A DNA stretch of 16,358 nucleotides from contig CAYQAE010000043.1 of NCBI GenBank assembly GCA_964415445.1, positions 1 through 16,358 of the forward strand, in the 5' to 3' direction. The translations under genes were made by a program, and so were the position numbers. A model generated the notes under the pieces. That model was not told the DNA's origin and made no database searches. It saw nothing but the letters and a program-made list of their open reading frames with translations. The DNA comes from CAYQAE01 sp964415445 [NCBI: uncultured archaeon] (GTDB taxonomy: Archaea; CAYQAE01). The first letter of the stretch is position 1, and each line of letters begins with the position of its first letter. Positions 6,174 to 14,057 of this stretch are shown here, piece after piece.

Positions 6174-7118
6174 ATGGGAAAAATAATCGAAAAATCAAAA
6201 ATTAATTCACTTTTAGAAGATATCAAGAAAGATTATGAATTGATTGCGCCCATAAAAACAGATGTAGTTAGATATGACGTAGTGGACAATGTCTCTGATA
6301 TTAATTTGATTGATCAACCTTATTATTCATTTAAAAATTATATACAACCTCCTGAATTTAAAATTGCAGATATTGAAGATGGCGAATTAGATTTTAGTTA
6401 TAAAATACCAAAAAGAGTTATTTTTGGTGCATGGATGTGTGATCTTAAATCTATTCCTATGGTTGACAAATTATTTTTAGAAGAACCAGCAGATCCTTAT
6501 TATAAAGCAGTCAGAGAAAATACAATATTTATGGGTGTAATGAGCAAAGATCAAAAAAAGGATCAGTATTTATTTTCAGATAGAGTTGATATTAAACCTT
6601 ATTATGATCTTCTATTTTATGACTTAGGTAGTAAATACCATATAGAAATTGGTAGTGAAAAAGGTAGGCAATTTGTCAAAGATTTAGATGATCATGAGTT
6701 TAGGATACCAAAAGAAGCATCAAAAGATCAATTAGTAGATATTGATATTTCTGATAAATTTGATGACCCCAGATGGGATGCAGAGGATGCAAATAAACTT
6801 TGTTTTGGTTGTGGGACATGTACTACAATGTGCCCCACTTGTTTATGTTTTAGTATAAAAGATGATGTTAATTTAGATCTAAAGACTGGTGAGAGAAAAA
6901 TTAATTGGGAATCTTGCCAATTAGAAGATTTTACTAAAGTTGCAGGTAATGAAGTATTTAGAAAACCACGTATTCAGAGATTTAAACATAGAATTTATCA
7001 TAAAATTCAATATTTCAAAGATAGATATGGTATTCCTTTCTGCACAGGATGCGGAAGATGTATTAGATATTGCCCAACTAAAATTGATTATATTAAAATA
7101 GTGGATGATTTAAAATGA
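6174..7118 (+). CDS. hydB: Group 3b [NiFe]-hydrogenase (sulfhydrogenase) beta subunit, Fe-S electron transfer
   Basis: This cytoplasmic subunit carries electrons between the flavin subunit and the hydrogenase core, and in Pyrococcus-type enzymes is linked to sulfur reduction. The N-terminal half has the HydB/AsrA landmark MCDLKSIPMVDKLFL...DPYY (88-110). The C-terminal half has two [4Fe-4S] motifs: C210, C213, C216, C220 followed by the extra CPTCLC cysteines 223 and 225, and C290, C293, C296, C300. The conserved WESCQLEDF...VAG lies between them. Oddly, the N-terminal cysteine motif of relatives (C, a short spacer, then CFC) is absent: the matching stretch is GVMSKDQKKDQYLFS (121-135), with no cysteine. 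The protein is 314 aa, a little shorter than the Pyrococcus one as I recall it. The stop overlaps the next ATG (ATGA). Confidence 0.9.
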   Translation: MGKIIEKSKINSLLEDIKKDYELIAPIKTDVVRYDVVDNVSDINLIDQPYYSFKNYIQPPEFKIADIEDGELDFSYKIPKRVIFGAWMCDLKSIPMVDKLFLEEPADPYYKAVRENTIFMGVMSKDQKKDQYLFSDRVDIKPYYDLLFYDLGSKYHIEIGSEKGRQFVKDLDDHEFRIPKEASKDQLVDIDISDKFDDPRWDAEDANKLCFGCGTCTTMCPTCLCFSIKDDVNLDLKTGERKINWESCQLEDFTKVAGNEVFRKPRIQRFKHRIYHKIQYFKDRYGIPFCTGCGRCIRYCPTKIDYIKIVDDLK

Positions 7119-7924
7119 GTGAGACTGTAACTTCTAAAGATAATGAATATGCACCTAAAGATTATGTAATTGATAAAATCGAAAAACAGACTGAAGATAC
7201 AAATATCTATACTCTAAATTGTGATCTAAATCCAGACCCAGGTCAATTTGTAGAAGTATCAGTTCCATATTTAGGCGAAGCCCCTATTTCTGTTGCTTCA
7301 AATGATCCTAATAAATTGGAACTTCTAATTAGAAATGTAGGATCTGTTACAAATGCTATTTTCAAATTAAAAGAAGGCGATAAATTAGGGATTCGTGGGC
7401 CATATGGCCATGGTTATCCTATGGATAAAATGGAAGGTAAAGATATTATTGTGGCAGGAGGAGGAACAGGTGTAGCACCTCCTATGGGTGTCCTAAAATA
7501 TATCGAGAAAAATCAAGATAAATATGGCAAAGTGCATATATTTTTAGGATTTAGATCTCCACAAGATGTTTTATTTAAAAAAGATATTGATAGATTTGAA
7601 AAATCATTTAGTGTTAATCTCACAGTAGATCGAGCAGATGATACATGGACTTGCGATGTAGGTCTAATTACAGAACTTATGGAAAAACATGATATGGATC
7701 CAAAAAACAAAGTTGTAATTTGTTGTGGGCCTCCTATAATGATTAGATGTTCTATTGATCAATTTAAATCACGTGGTTTTTCAGATGATCAAATTTATGT
7801 ATCTCATGAAAGACATATGCGATGTGGGATTGGTAAATGTGGACATTGCATGATACATGGCAAATATGTGTGTAAAGACGGGCCTGTATTTAGATATGAT
7901 GAAGTAAATGATGTCAGTGAATAG
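7115..7924 (+). CDS. hydG: Group 3b [NiFe]-hydrogenase gamma subunit, FAD/NAD(P)-binding
   Basis: This is the diaphorase subunit, which exchanges electrons between NAD(P)(H) and the Fe-S chain. It is built like PyrK/SudB ferredoxin-reductase proteins. A flavin-binding beta-barrel (about 15-100) contains EAPISVAS (55-62), the counterpart of the RxYS FAD motif. A Rossmann part follows with AGGGTGVAPPMGV (114-126) and CCGPPIM (203-209). The C-terminal [2Fe-2S] loop has cysteines 237, 242, 245 and 253 (spacing 4, 2, 7). Its 269 aa fit the family. It is translationally coupled upstream by ATGA and followed by the small-subunit gene after two bases. Cofactor preference, NADPH versus NADH, cannot be read from the sequence with confidence. 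Confidence 0.92.
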   Translation: MSETVTSKDNEYAPKDYVIDKIEKQTEDTNIYTLNCDLNPDPGQFVEVSVPYLGEAPISVASNDPNKLELLIRNVGSVTNAIFKLKEGDKLGIRGPYGHGYPMDKMEGKDIIVAGGGTGVAPPMGVLKYIEKNQDKYGKVHIFLGFRSPQDVLFKKDIDRFEKSFSVNLTVDRADDTWTCDVGLITELMEKHDMDPKNKVVICCGPPIMIRCSIDQFKSRGFSDDQIYVSHERHMRCGIGKCGHCMIHGKYVCKDGPVFRYDEVNDVSE

Positions 7925-7926
7925 AT

Positions 7927-8685
7927 ATGAGTAAACCAAGAGTAATTATATATGGATTAGCATCATGTGGTGGATGTCAACTTCAAATATTAGATTTAGA
8001 AGATGAACTATTAGATATTGTAAATATAATCGATATTGTTAATTTTAAAGAAGCACAATCTAATAATGAAGCAGGTCCCTATGATGTTGCGATTATAGAA
8101 GGTACAGTTACATGCGAGCGCGAAATCGAAAAAATAAAACAATTAAGGGAAGATTCAAAGATTGTAGTTGCAATAGGAACTTGTGCAACACATGGTAATT
8201 TTCCTGCCCTAAAAAATTATTATGATAGAGGAGACTATGAAAAAAATGTTTATGGTAGATCCAAAGCACCATTAGGTAATTTAGATGAATATTCAGGTAT
8301 TGATAAATACATTAAAGTTGATCACTACATTTATGGATGTCCACCTACAAAAGATGATATATTACAATTTCTAAAAGATGTAGCATTAGAGAGACCTCTC
8401 ACAAAACAAAATAATCCTGTATGTGTTGAATGTAAGGCAAAAGGGAATAAATGTGTATTAGATGATGGTAAAATTTGTTTAGGTCCAATTACTCATTCTG
8501 GATGTGGTGCAATCTGTCCTACATATTTTCATAGATGTGACGGTTGCAGAGGTCCCCTAGAATATTCAAATTTACATGCAGAATTAGAATTATTTAGACA
8601 AAATAAAATTTCAAAAGAGAGAATCTTAAAACGTCTAAGATTATTTGTTGGAACTGCAAAAGAATTACAGGAGTTGAAAGTATGA
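7927..8685 (+). CDS. hydD: Group 3b [NiFe]-hydrogenase delta (small) subunit
   Basis: The small subunit carries the Fe-S relay next to the Ni-Fe site. The proximal cluster ligands appear as SCGGC (Cys14, Cys17), GTC (Cys86) and GCPP (Cys138), the pattern shared by [NiFe] small subunits. EGTVTC (58-63) is the other landmark. A C-terminal segment has eight more cysteines (166, 169, 176, 184, 193, 197, 204, 207), enough for medial and distal [4Fe-4S] clusters. There is no Tat signal, consistent with a cytoplasmic group 3 enzyme. At 252 aa the length is normal. A GTGA sequence 6 nt before the ATG, within the hydG end, can act as the ribosome site. The last codons overlap the hydA start (ATGA). 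Confidence 0.93.
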   Translation: MSKPRVIIYGLASCGGCQLQILDLEDELLDIVNIIDIVNFKEAQSNNEAGPYDVAIIEGTVTCEREIEKIKQLREDSKIVVAIGTCATHGNFPALKNYYDRGDYEKNVYGRSKAPLGNLDEYSGIDKYIKVDHYIYGCPPTKDDILQFLKDVALERPLTKQNNPVCVECKAKGNKCVLDDGKICLGPITHSGCGAICPTYFHRCDGCRGPLEYSNLHAELELFRQNKISKERILKRLRLFVGTAKELQELKV

Positions 8686-9965
8686 GCACAGAAATAAAAG
8701 TTGAACATATAGCACGAGTAGAAGGTCATGGAGACGTATATGTAAAAGCAACTAAAGATAAAGTTGAAAAAGTTGAAATGAGAGTATTAGAAGGTGCAAG
8801 ATTATTTGAATCCTTACTTCGTGGTAGAGATATCCATGAAGCTCCTGGAATTACCATGAGAATTTGTGGAATTTGTTGTTCTTCACATCTTTTAACTTCA
8901 CTTACCGCAGCAGAAAAAGCATTAGGAGCTGAAGAGACTGAACAAACTAAACAACTACGTGAAATATTGTGTATGGGTGAGATGATCCAAAGTAATTCTT
9001 TGCATACTTATTTCTTAGCATTGCCTGATTTTTTAGGTTATCCTTCTGCAATTGCTATGGCTGATAAATATCCAAAAGAAGTTAAAAGAGCTCTGCAGAT
9101 TAAAAAATTAGGTAATGATATTGCAGAAGTTATAGGTGGACGTGCTCTACATCCAGTCAATCTTAAACTTGGTGGATTTTTTAAACTACCTAAAAAACGT
9201 CAATTAGATAGATTATTAGATAAAGTTAAATCTATGAAAGAAGATGCCAAAAAAACAGTTGAATTATTTTCATCTTTGGATATGGGTGATTTTGAGAGAA
9301 AAACACCAACTCTATCTTTAGGAAACACTGGTCGCTATGAATTTTTAAAAGGAGACATTGTATCACCCGATGGATTTAAAATTAAACAAGACCAATATTT
9401 AGATTACCTAAAAGAGACAGTAGTAGATTATTCAAATACAAAATTATCTGCCCTAAATGGACGCGGTTTTATGGTATCTGCACTATCTCGATTGAATAAT
9501 AACTATAAATACTTGTCAGATACTACAAAAGAATATTTAGATCAAGCTGATATTAATCTACCTAGCTATAACCCTATTCATATTAATTTAGCTCAAGCTT
9601 TTGAAATTCTACATTGTGTGGACAATACTATTGATCTTTTAGAAAATCTAGATTATAAATTGGATAATACCGAATTTAAACTCAAAGCTGGCGAAGGTAT
9701 AGCCTACACCGAGGCTCCACGAGGATTACTCTTACACCATTATAAATTTGATGATAAAGGTAAAATAAATTATGCCAATGTTATAACACCTACTGCTGCC
9801 TATCTAAAAAATCTAGAAGAAGATATTAGTGAATATGTCCCTACTGTGTTGGATCAGCCAAAAGATGATATTATATTTGGAATAGAAAAAATAATTAGAG
9901 CTTATGATCCGTGTATCTCTTGTTCTTGTCATTCTCTTAATGTAAATGTAGATTTGAAATTATAA
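8682..9965 (+). CDS. hydA: Group 3b [NiFe]-hydrogenase alpha (large, catalytic) subunit
   Basis: The large subunit holds the Ni-Fe(CN)2CO centre where H2 is split or formed. The two nickel-binding motifs are intact: RICGICCSSH (60-69, ligands Cys62 and Cys65) and DPCISCSCH (409-417, ligands Cys411 and Cys414). The L1 and L2 forms, together with beta and gamma subunits of HydB/HydG type, place it in group 3b. After His417 a ten-residue tail (SLNVNVDLKL) remains, to be removed by the maturation protease encoded next. The tail is longer than the four residues reported for Pyrococcus HydA, and it begins with Ser rather than a hydrophobic residue. The 427-aa length is standard. No selenocysteine codon is present. 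The subunit is cytoplasmic. Confidence 0.95.
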   Translation: MSTEIKVEHIARVEGHGDVYVKATKDKVEKVEMRVLEGARLFESLLRGRDIHEAPGITMRICGICCSSHLLTSLTAAEKALGAEETEQTKQLREILCMGEMIQSNSLHTYFLALPDFLGYPSAIAMADKYPKEVKRALQIKKLGNDIAEVIGGRALHPVNLKLGGFFKLPKKRQLDRLLDKVKSMKEDAKKTVELFSSLDMGDFERKTPTLSLGNTGRYEFLKGDIVSPDGFKIKQDQYLDYLKETVVDYSNTKLSALNGRGFMVSALSRLNNNYKYLSDTTKEYLDQADINLPSYNPIHINLAQAFEILHCVDNTIDLLENLDYKLDNTEFKLKAGEGIAYTEAPRGLLLHHYKFDDKGKINYANVITPTAAYLKNLEEDISEYVPTVLDQPKDDIIFGIEKIIRAYDPCISCSCHSLNVNVDLKL

Positions 9966-9972
9966 TGTTTAA

Positions 9973-10425
9973 ATGAATCCAAAAACTGTTATAATAGGTA
10001 TTGGAAATACTCTACGCAATGATGATGGGGTAGGTCCATATATTTTAGATAAATTAAGGGAAAAAAATTTACCTAAAGATATTAGATTAGTTAATTTAGA
10101 ATCTGCAACTGTTGATATTCTAAATGCAATTGAAGGATTCTCAAAAGTTATAATAATAGATTCTATGAATTTTCAAAGTAAAGTTGGAAAAATTCATGAG
10201 TTTAAATTAGATGATTTAGCTGACAATAAAAAATCTTTTAATTTACATAATATAGATTTTAAATCTCTATTTTTGACTGCAAAAAAAATTAATAGATCTC
10301 CAGATGAATTGAAGTTTTATTGTATTGAAATTAAAGATACAAACTATGAACAAAAATTATCTGCTGAAGTGAAAAAATCTGGGGATATTTTAATTAAAAT
10401 GCTTTTAGATGAAGTTTCAAAATAA
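9973..10425 (+). CDS. [NiFe]-hydrogenase maturation endopeptidase (HycI/FrxA type)
   Basis: This Ni-dependent protease clips the C-terminal tail of HydA after nickel insertion, letting the large subunit close around its active site. The 150-aa protein carries the family signature GIGNTLRNDDGVGP (9-22), with the acidic metal ligand in RNDDGVG. A second expected acidic ligand lies around IIDSMN (61-66), and a histidine in FNLHNID near residue 93 fits the third. Its position directly after the large-subunit gene fits a dedicated protease. The ATG at 9973 has no Shine-Dalgarno motif. A three-codon reading frame (ATG at 9965, TGA at 9974) bridges the hydA stop and this start, which suggests reinitiation. 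Gene names vary (hycI, hybD, hyaD, frxA), so none is assigned. Confidence 0.92.
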   Translation: MNPKTVIIGIGNTLRNDDGVGPYILDKLREKNLPKDIRLVNLESATVDILNAIEGFSKVIIIDSMNFQSKVGKIHEFKLDDLADNKKSFNLHNIDFKSLFLTAKKINRSPDELKFYCIEIKDTNYEQKLSAEVKKSGDILIKMLLDEVSK

Positions 10426-10438
10426 ATTATAAATTTCT

Positions 10439-10450
10439 TTCCTTCGGGAA
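10439..10450 (+). terminator. Short hairpin with a cUUCGg tetraloop after the hydrogenase operon
   Basis: TTCC-TTCG-GGAA forms a 4-bp stem capped by C(UUCG)G, an exceptionally stable RNA tetraloop. It begins 13 bases after the protease stop. It is GC-richer than its surroundings and could protect or define the 3' end of the operon mRNA. Confidence 0.4.
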
Positions 10451-10466
10451 CAAAATTTTCCAAAAT

Positions 10467-10489
10467 AACTTTCCTAAAGGAAAGTTTTT
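10467..10489 (+). terminator. Hairpin plus T5 before hypB
   Basis: AACTTTCC (10467-10474) and GGAAAGTT (10479-10486) form a perfect 8-bp stem with a TAAA loop, running into TTTTT (10485-10489). This looks like a factor-independent terminator, or a stable 3' end for the hydrogenase structural transcript. hypB downstream has its own TATA box. Confidence 0.55.
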
Positions 10490-10534
10490 GAAAAAATGAA
10501 AAATAATAGAATTTCTGAATTTAAAAATAAAAAA

Positions 10535-10544
10535 TTATAAAAAT
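10535..10544 (+). promoter_or_regulatory. TATA box for the hyp operon
   Basis: TTATAAAAAT is centred about 26 nt before the hypB ATG at 10566. No Shine-Dalgarno motif is present, so a leaderless hypB transcript separate from the hydrogenase subunits is likely. Confidence 0.5.
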
Positions 10545-10565
10545 CAAAAATATATTTACTAAATT

Positions 10566-11213
10566 ATGCACAATACAGTATCAATTGATGTAAATAAAGA
10601 TATTTTAGAAGAGAATCGGAAATTAGCTACTAAAAATCAAGATATTTTATTAAAAAATAATATAGTCGCCTTTGATTTTTTAGGTTCAATTGGATCAGGC
10701 AAAACTTTAATCATTGAAAAAATTGCAGAGCATCTAAAGAATAAGAAAAAAATAGGAGTAATCGCTGGTGATGTAGCAGGTGATGATGATTATAAGCGAT
10801 TTAAGTCTCATAATTTAGAAGTAGTTAATTCAAATACAGGCAAAGAATGTCATCTAGATGCACATTTAGTTCATCATGCAATTGATAGTCTAAATTTAGA
10901 CAATATTGACGTTTTATTTATTGAAAATGTAGGCAATTTAGTATGTCCTGTTGATTTTCCACTTGGTTCACAAAAGAGAATTATTGTAATCTCAATCACA
11001 GAAGGTGATGATATTGTCAGAAAGCATCCACATATCTTCAGAGAAGCTGATATTGTAGTTATCAACAAAATTGATCTAAAAGATGCAATGGAAATAGATC
11101 CACAAATCTTAGTTGAAGATGTCAAAAAAATAAATTCATATGCTAAAACAGTTTTATCTGATGCTAAAGGCGATATTGGTATAGATGAATTGATTGATCT
11201 ACTTGAAATATAA
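10566..11213 (+). CDS. hypB: Hydrogenase nickel incorporation GTPase HypB
   Basis: HypB is a SIMIBI GTPase that, with HypA, loads nickel into the hydrogenase large subunit. Seen here are the P-loop GSIGSGKT (40-47), GDVAGDDDYKRF (68-79), the metal-site signature GKECHLDAH (92-100, with Cys95 and His96), the switch-region Cys127 in NLVCPVDF, and the guanine-specificity motif NKID (167-170). At 215 aa it is the short archaeal form, without the histidine-rich stretch or N-terminal CxxCGC nickel site of some bacterial HypB. It appears to begin a separate transcript and is followed after 5 bases by hypF. Confidence 0.95.
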   Translation: MHNTVSIDVNKDILEENRKLATKNQDILLKNNIVAFDFLGSIGSGKTLIIEKIAEHLKNKKKIGVIAGDVAGDDDYKRFKSHNLEVVNSNTGKECHLDAHLVHHAIDSLNLDNIDVLFIENVGNLVCPVDFPLGSQKRIIVISITEGDDIVRKHPHIFREADIVVINKIDLKDAMEIDPQILVEDVKKINSYAKTVLSDAKGDIGIDELIDLLEI

Positions 11214-11218
11214 CTATC

Positions 11219-13417
11219 ATGAAAATTTTTGTATATGGAATTGTCCAAGGGGTAGGATTTAGACCTAAAGTCTATAATATAGCTAATTCTATGAATCTTA
11301 AAGGTTATGTTAGAAATAATGGATCAAATGTTGAAATTTTGATTAATAAAAATCATAAGAAATTTATATCTAAATTAAAAGAATCTCTGCCACCCCTAGC
11401 TAAGATTGAAAAAATAAAATATGAAAAAGAAAAAGATTCAGATTTTGATGATTTTCAAATAAAAAAAAGTATATATGGCCAAAAACAATCAACTATACCT
11501 ACAGATACTTCCATATGTCAAAATTGTCAAATTGACCTTTTTGATAAAGATAATAAAAGATATTTATATTCTTTTACAAATTGTGTGGATTGTGGAAGTA
11601 GATATTCTTTAATTAAAGACCTACCTTATGATCGAAATAATACTTCAATGGATGAATTTCCTCTGTGTGCTAGCTGTAAAGTAGACTATTTTGATTTTAA
11701 AAATAGAAGGTTTCATGCACAAACTATCTCTTGTCCTAAATGTGGGCCCAAATATACATTATATGATCGAAATAAAAATATAATATCAGAAAATCCTATC
11801 AAAAAATTTGCAGAATTTATAGATGAGGGAAAAATTGGAATAATAAAAAGCTGGGGAGGTATGCATACATGCTGCAAACTTGAAAAAACAAAAAACCTTA
11901 GAGAAATCTACAATCGACCAAATAAACCGTTTGCAATTATGGTAAAGGGCATAAATACAGCAGAAAAATATGCATATATTGAGAAACATGAGAGAGTGTT
12001 GTTAGAATCAAGCCAAAGACCTATAGTTTTAGTTCAAAAAAAGAGTTCTAAATTAGAAGAAGTATCTCCTGGTCTAGATAATGTAGGAATTTATCTACCC
12101 TATAGTAGTTTGCACCATATTCTTTTTTCATATCTTAATTCAGATTGTGTAGTTATGACCTCTGCCAATTTATCAGGTGAACCAATTATATTAGAAAATA
12201 ATGATGTTTTTAGTCTAGATGCTGATTATTATCTTCTAAATAATAGAAAAATAGTTCAAAGAAGCGATGATTCTGTAGTTCGATTATATAAAGATCGAAA
12301 ATTTTTCATAAGAAGATCTCGAGGATTTATTCCAACTAAAATTAAAGTGCCCTACACTAAAAATATCTTAGCAGTGGGAGCTGAGAGAAACGTAACTTCA
12401 GCAATATCAAAAGATGGAAATATGTATATCTCACAATACATTGGAAACACTCGACATTATCCTACTTTAGAATATCTCTATGGTGCATCTAATCACCTAA
12501 TGAATTTGTTAGGTATTAATTTTATTAATATGGTAGGTGCGGATCTCCATCCTAGATATGCTACAAAAAAAACTGCAAAGGCATTTTCTGAACAATTTGA
12601 TGCAAAATTAGTCGAAATTCAACATCATTGGGCACATGCCACATCATTAGCCATAGATAATAATTATCATGATCCTATAATTGCTCTAAGTCTAGATGGT
12701 GCAGGATATGGAGATGATGGAAAAATTTGGGGTGGTGAAATTCTATTTTCTGATTTTTTCTCATACAAACATCTAGCCACATTAGAAGGAATTCCTCTAA
12801 TTGGTGGGGATAAGGCGGTGTATGAGCCAAAAAGATTAGTTTATGCACTTCAAAATTTATTAGGAATTGAATCTAGTTTGTATGATGAGGATACTCAAAA
12901 TGTTTTCTCAAAATTAATCAAAAATAGCTCTATATCAACTAGTTTAGGTCGTGTTCTTGATACTGTATCTGCTTATTTGGGAATATGTGAAAGTAGAACT
13001 TATGATGGAGAGCCTGCAATGAAATTAGAGAAATATCTAAATTTAGGTAAGAATAAATATTCATTTGATATTTCATCTGAACATTCAAATCCAATAGAAA
13101 TTAATACTCATTCTCTATTTAGAGAATTATTTTCAAAAACACCAAAATCTGATAAAGATAAAGCAAATTTAGCCTATTCATTTGTGTATACTTTAGTAGG
13201 TGAGATGACAAAACAAGCTATTCATTTAGCTGATGAATATGATGTTGGGGCAATTGGAATAACTGGTGGTGTATCATACAATAGAGCAATTGTTAAGATA
13301 GTTGAAAATGAACTTAAAGATCAAGATATTAAATTTTTAACTCACAATAGAGTCCCAAATGGCGATGGTGGCATAAGTATTGGACAAAATGCAATTTTAG
13401 GTTTCTCTACGATATGA
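11219..13417 (+). CDS. hypF: Carbamoyltransferase HypF
   Basis: HypF uses carbamoyl phosphate and ATP to carbamoylate the C-terminal cysteine of HypE, the first step in making the cyanide ligands. The 732-aa protein has all expected domains. An acylphosphatase domain carries VQGVGFRP at 9-16. A double zinc-finger region has cysteines 100, 103, 122, 125, 150, 153, 172 and 175, and includes RRFHAQT. A YrdC-like domain (about 185-375) has KPFAIM, TSANLSGEP, RSDDSVVRL and RRSRGFIP. A Kae1-like carbamoyltransferase domain (about 380-732) has DLHPRYAT, HHWAHA, LSLDGAGYGDDGKIWGGE and a closing TGGVSYN. The N terminus is short, with VQGVGF starting at residue 9, which is normal. No Shine-Dalgarno motif is evident before the ATG. 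Confidence 0.96.
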   Translation: MKIFVYGIVQGVGFRPKVYNIANSMNLKGYVRNNGSNVEILINKNHKKFISKLKESLPPLAKIEKIKYEKEKDSDFDDFQIKKSIYGQKQSTIPTDTSICQNCQIDLFDKDNKRYLYSFTNCVDCGSRYSLIKDLPYDRNNTSMDEFPLCASCKVDYFDFKNRRFHAQTISCPKCGPKYTLYDRNKNIISENPIKKFAEFIDEGKIGIIKSWGGMHTCCKLEKTKNLREIYNRPNKPFAIMVKGINTAEKYAYIEKHERVLLESSQRPIVLVQKKSSKLEEVSPGLDNVGIYLPYSSLHHILFSYLNSDCVVMTSANLSGEPIILENNDVFSLDADYYLLNNRKIVQRSDDSVVRLYKDRKFFIRRSRGFIPTKIKVPYTKNILAVGAERNVTSAISKDGNMYISQYIGNTRHYPTLEYLYGASNHLMNLLGINFINMVGADLHPRYATKKTAKAFSEQFDAKLVEIQHHWAHATSLAIDNNYHDPIIALSLDGAGYGDDGKIWGGEILFSDFFSYKHLATLEGIPLIGGDKAVYEPKRLVYALQNLLGIESSLYDEDTQNVFSKLIKNSSISTSLGRVLDTVSAYLGICESRTYDGEPAMKLEKYLNLGKNKYSFDISSEHSNPIEINTHSLFRELFSKTPKSDKDKANLAYSFVYTLVGEMTKQAIHLADEYDVGAIGITGGVSYNRAIVKIVENELKDQDIKFLTHNRVPNGDGGISIGQNAILGFSTI

Positions 13418-13435
13418 TAAAATTTATATTGGGTG

Positions 13436-13442
13436 TTTTTTT
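13436..13442 (+). terminator. T7 tract between hypF and hypC
   Basis: A run of seven T lies in the 44-base hypF-hypC gap, downstream of a TATA-like AATTTATAT (13421-13429). It could give partial termination after hypF, with a new start for hypCAD. The GTGAG at 13451-13455 is a reasonable hypC ribosome site. Evidence is compositional. Confidence 0.3.
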
Positions 13443-13461
13443 CATAAAAAAGTGAGAAAAA

Positions 13462-13674
13462 ATGTGTTTAGCAGTTCCAGCAAAAGTTTTAGAAATTCAA
13501 AACTCAGAAGCAAAAGTAGATTATGGTGGAATTAAACGTACTGTTAATGTATCATTAGTTGATATAAGTTTAGGAGATTATGTTTTAGTACATGCTGGTT
13601 TTGCTATCCAAAAAATAGATGAAGATGAAGCAAAAAAATCACTAGAGTTATGGAAGCAAATTTCTTCAATTTAG
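13462..13674 (+). CDS. hypC: Hydrogenase assembly chaperone HypC
   Basis: HypC is a small chaperone. With HypD it carries the Fe(CN)2CO unit and delivers it to the large-subunit precursor. The 70-aa protein begins MCLAVPAKVL, giving the essential Cys2 once the initiator methionine is removed. It has the second family motif HAGFAIQ (44-50, with the conserved His44). The beta-barrel followed by a C-terminal helix is as expected. GTGAG 6 nt upstream supports the ATG. It is followed by hypA after 12 bases. Confidence 0.96.
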   Translation: MCLAVPAKVLEIQNSEAKVDYGGIKRTVNVSLVDISLGDYVLVHAGFAIQKIDEDEAKKSLELWKQISSI

Positions 13675-13686
13675 AGTGTTATAAAA

Positions 13687-14055
13687 ATGCATGAGATATC
13701 TGTTATGACACAAATTGTCCAAGTTGCAATAGAGGTGATAAAAAAAAATAAAGTGGATAGAGTCAAAGAGATTTATCTAGATGTAGGAGATTTAACTTTT
13801 TTAGCACCCAAGCAACTTGAATTTGCTTTTGAAGTGATATCTAAAGATACGCCATTATCTGAAGCTAAATTAATCCTAAATTCAATTAAACCAAAATTAA
13901 AATGCGAATGTGGATATACTGGGTCAATTAAACAAGAAGAGGATCCTGAATTTCATTATTTTCTACCTTCATATTCTTGTCCAAAATGCTCTTCTAAATT
14001 AAAGATAGTAGAAGGAGATGAATGCAAGTTAACAAAGATTATAGCTGAGAGTTAA
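13687..14055 (+). CDS. hypA: Hydrogenase nickel metallochaperone HypA
   Basis: HypA binds nickel through its N terminus and passes it to the large subunit together with HypB. The 122-aa protein starts MHE, giving the conserved His2-Glu3 nickel site. A zinc-binding domain has cysteines 73, 75, 98 and 101. The first pair is spaced CxC (KCECGYTG) rather than the CxxC seen in many homologues; the second pair is the usual CPKC. The residues between the pairs, EEDPEFHYFLPSYS, form a slightly long loop. The gene sits between hypC and hypD with gaps of 12 and 2 bases. Confidence 0.95.
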   Translation: MHEISVMTQIVQVAIEVIKKNKVDRVKEIYLDVGDLTFLAPKQLEFAFEVISKDTPLSEAKLILNSIKPKLKCECGYTGSIKQEEDPEFHYFLPSYSCPKCSSKLKIVEGDECKLTKIIAES

Positions 14056-14057
14056 AG

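Noticed and set aside
10874-11248. Minus-strand frame across hypB/hypF
   Set aside because: It is a shadow of hypB with a low-complexity Ser/Ile-rich product and no start signals.
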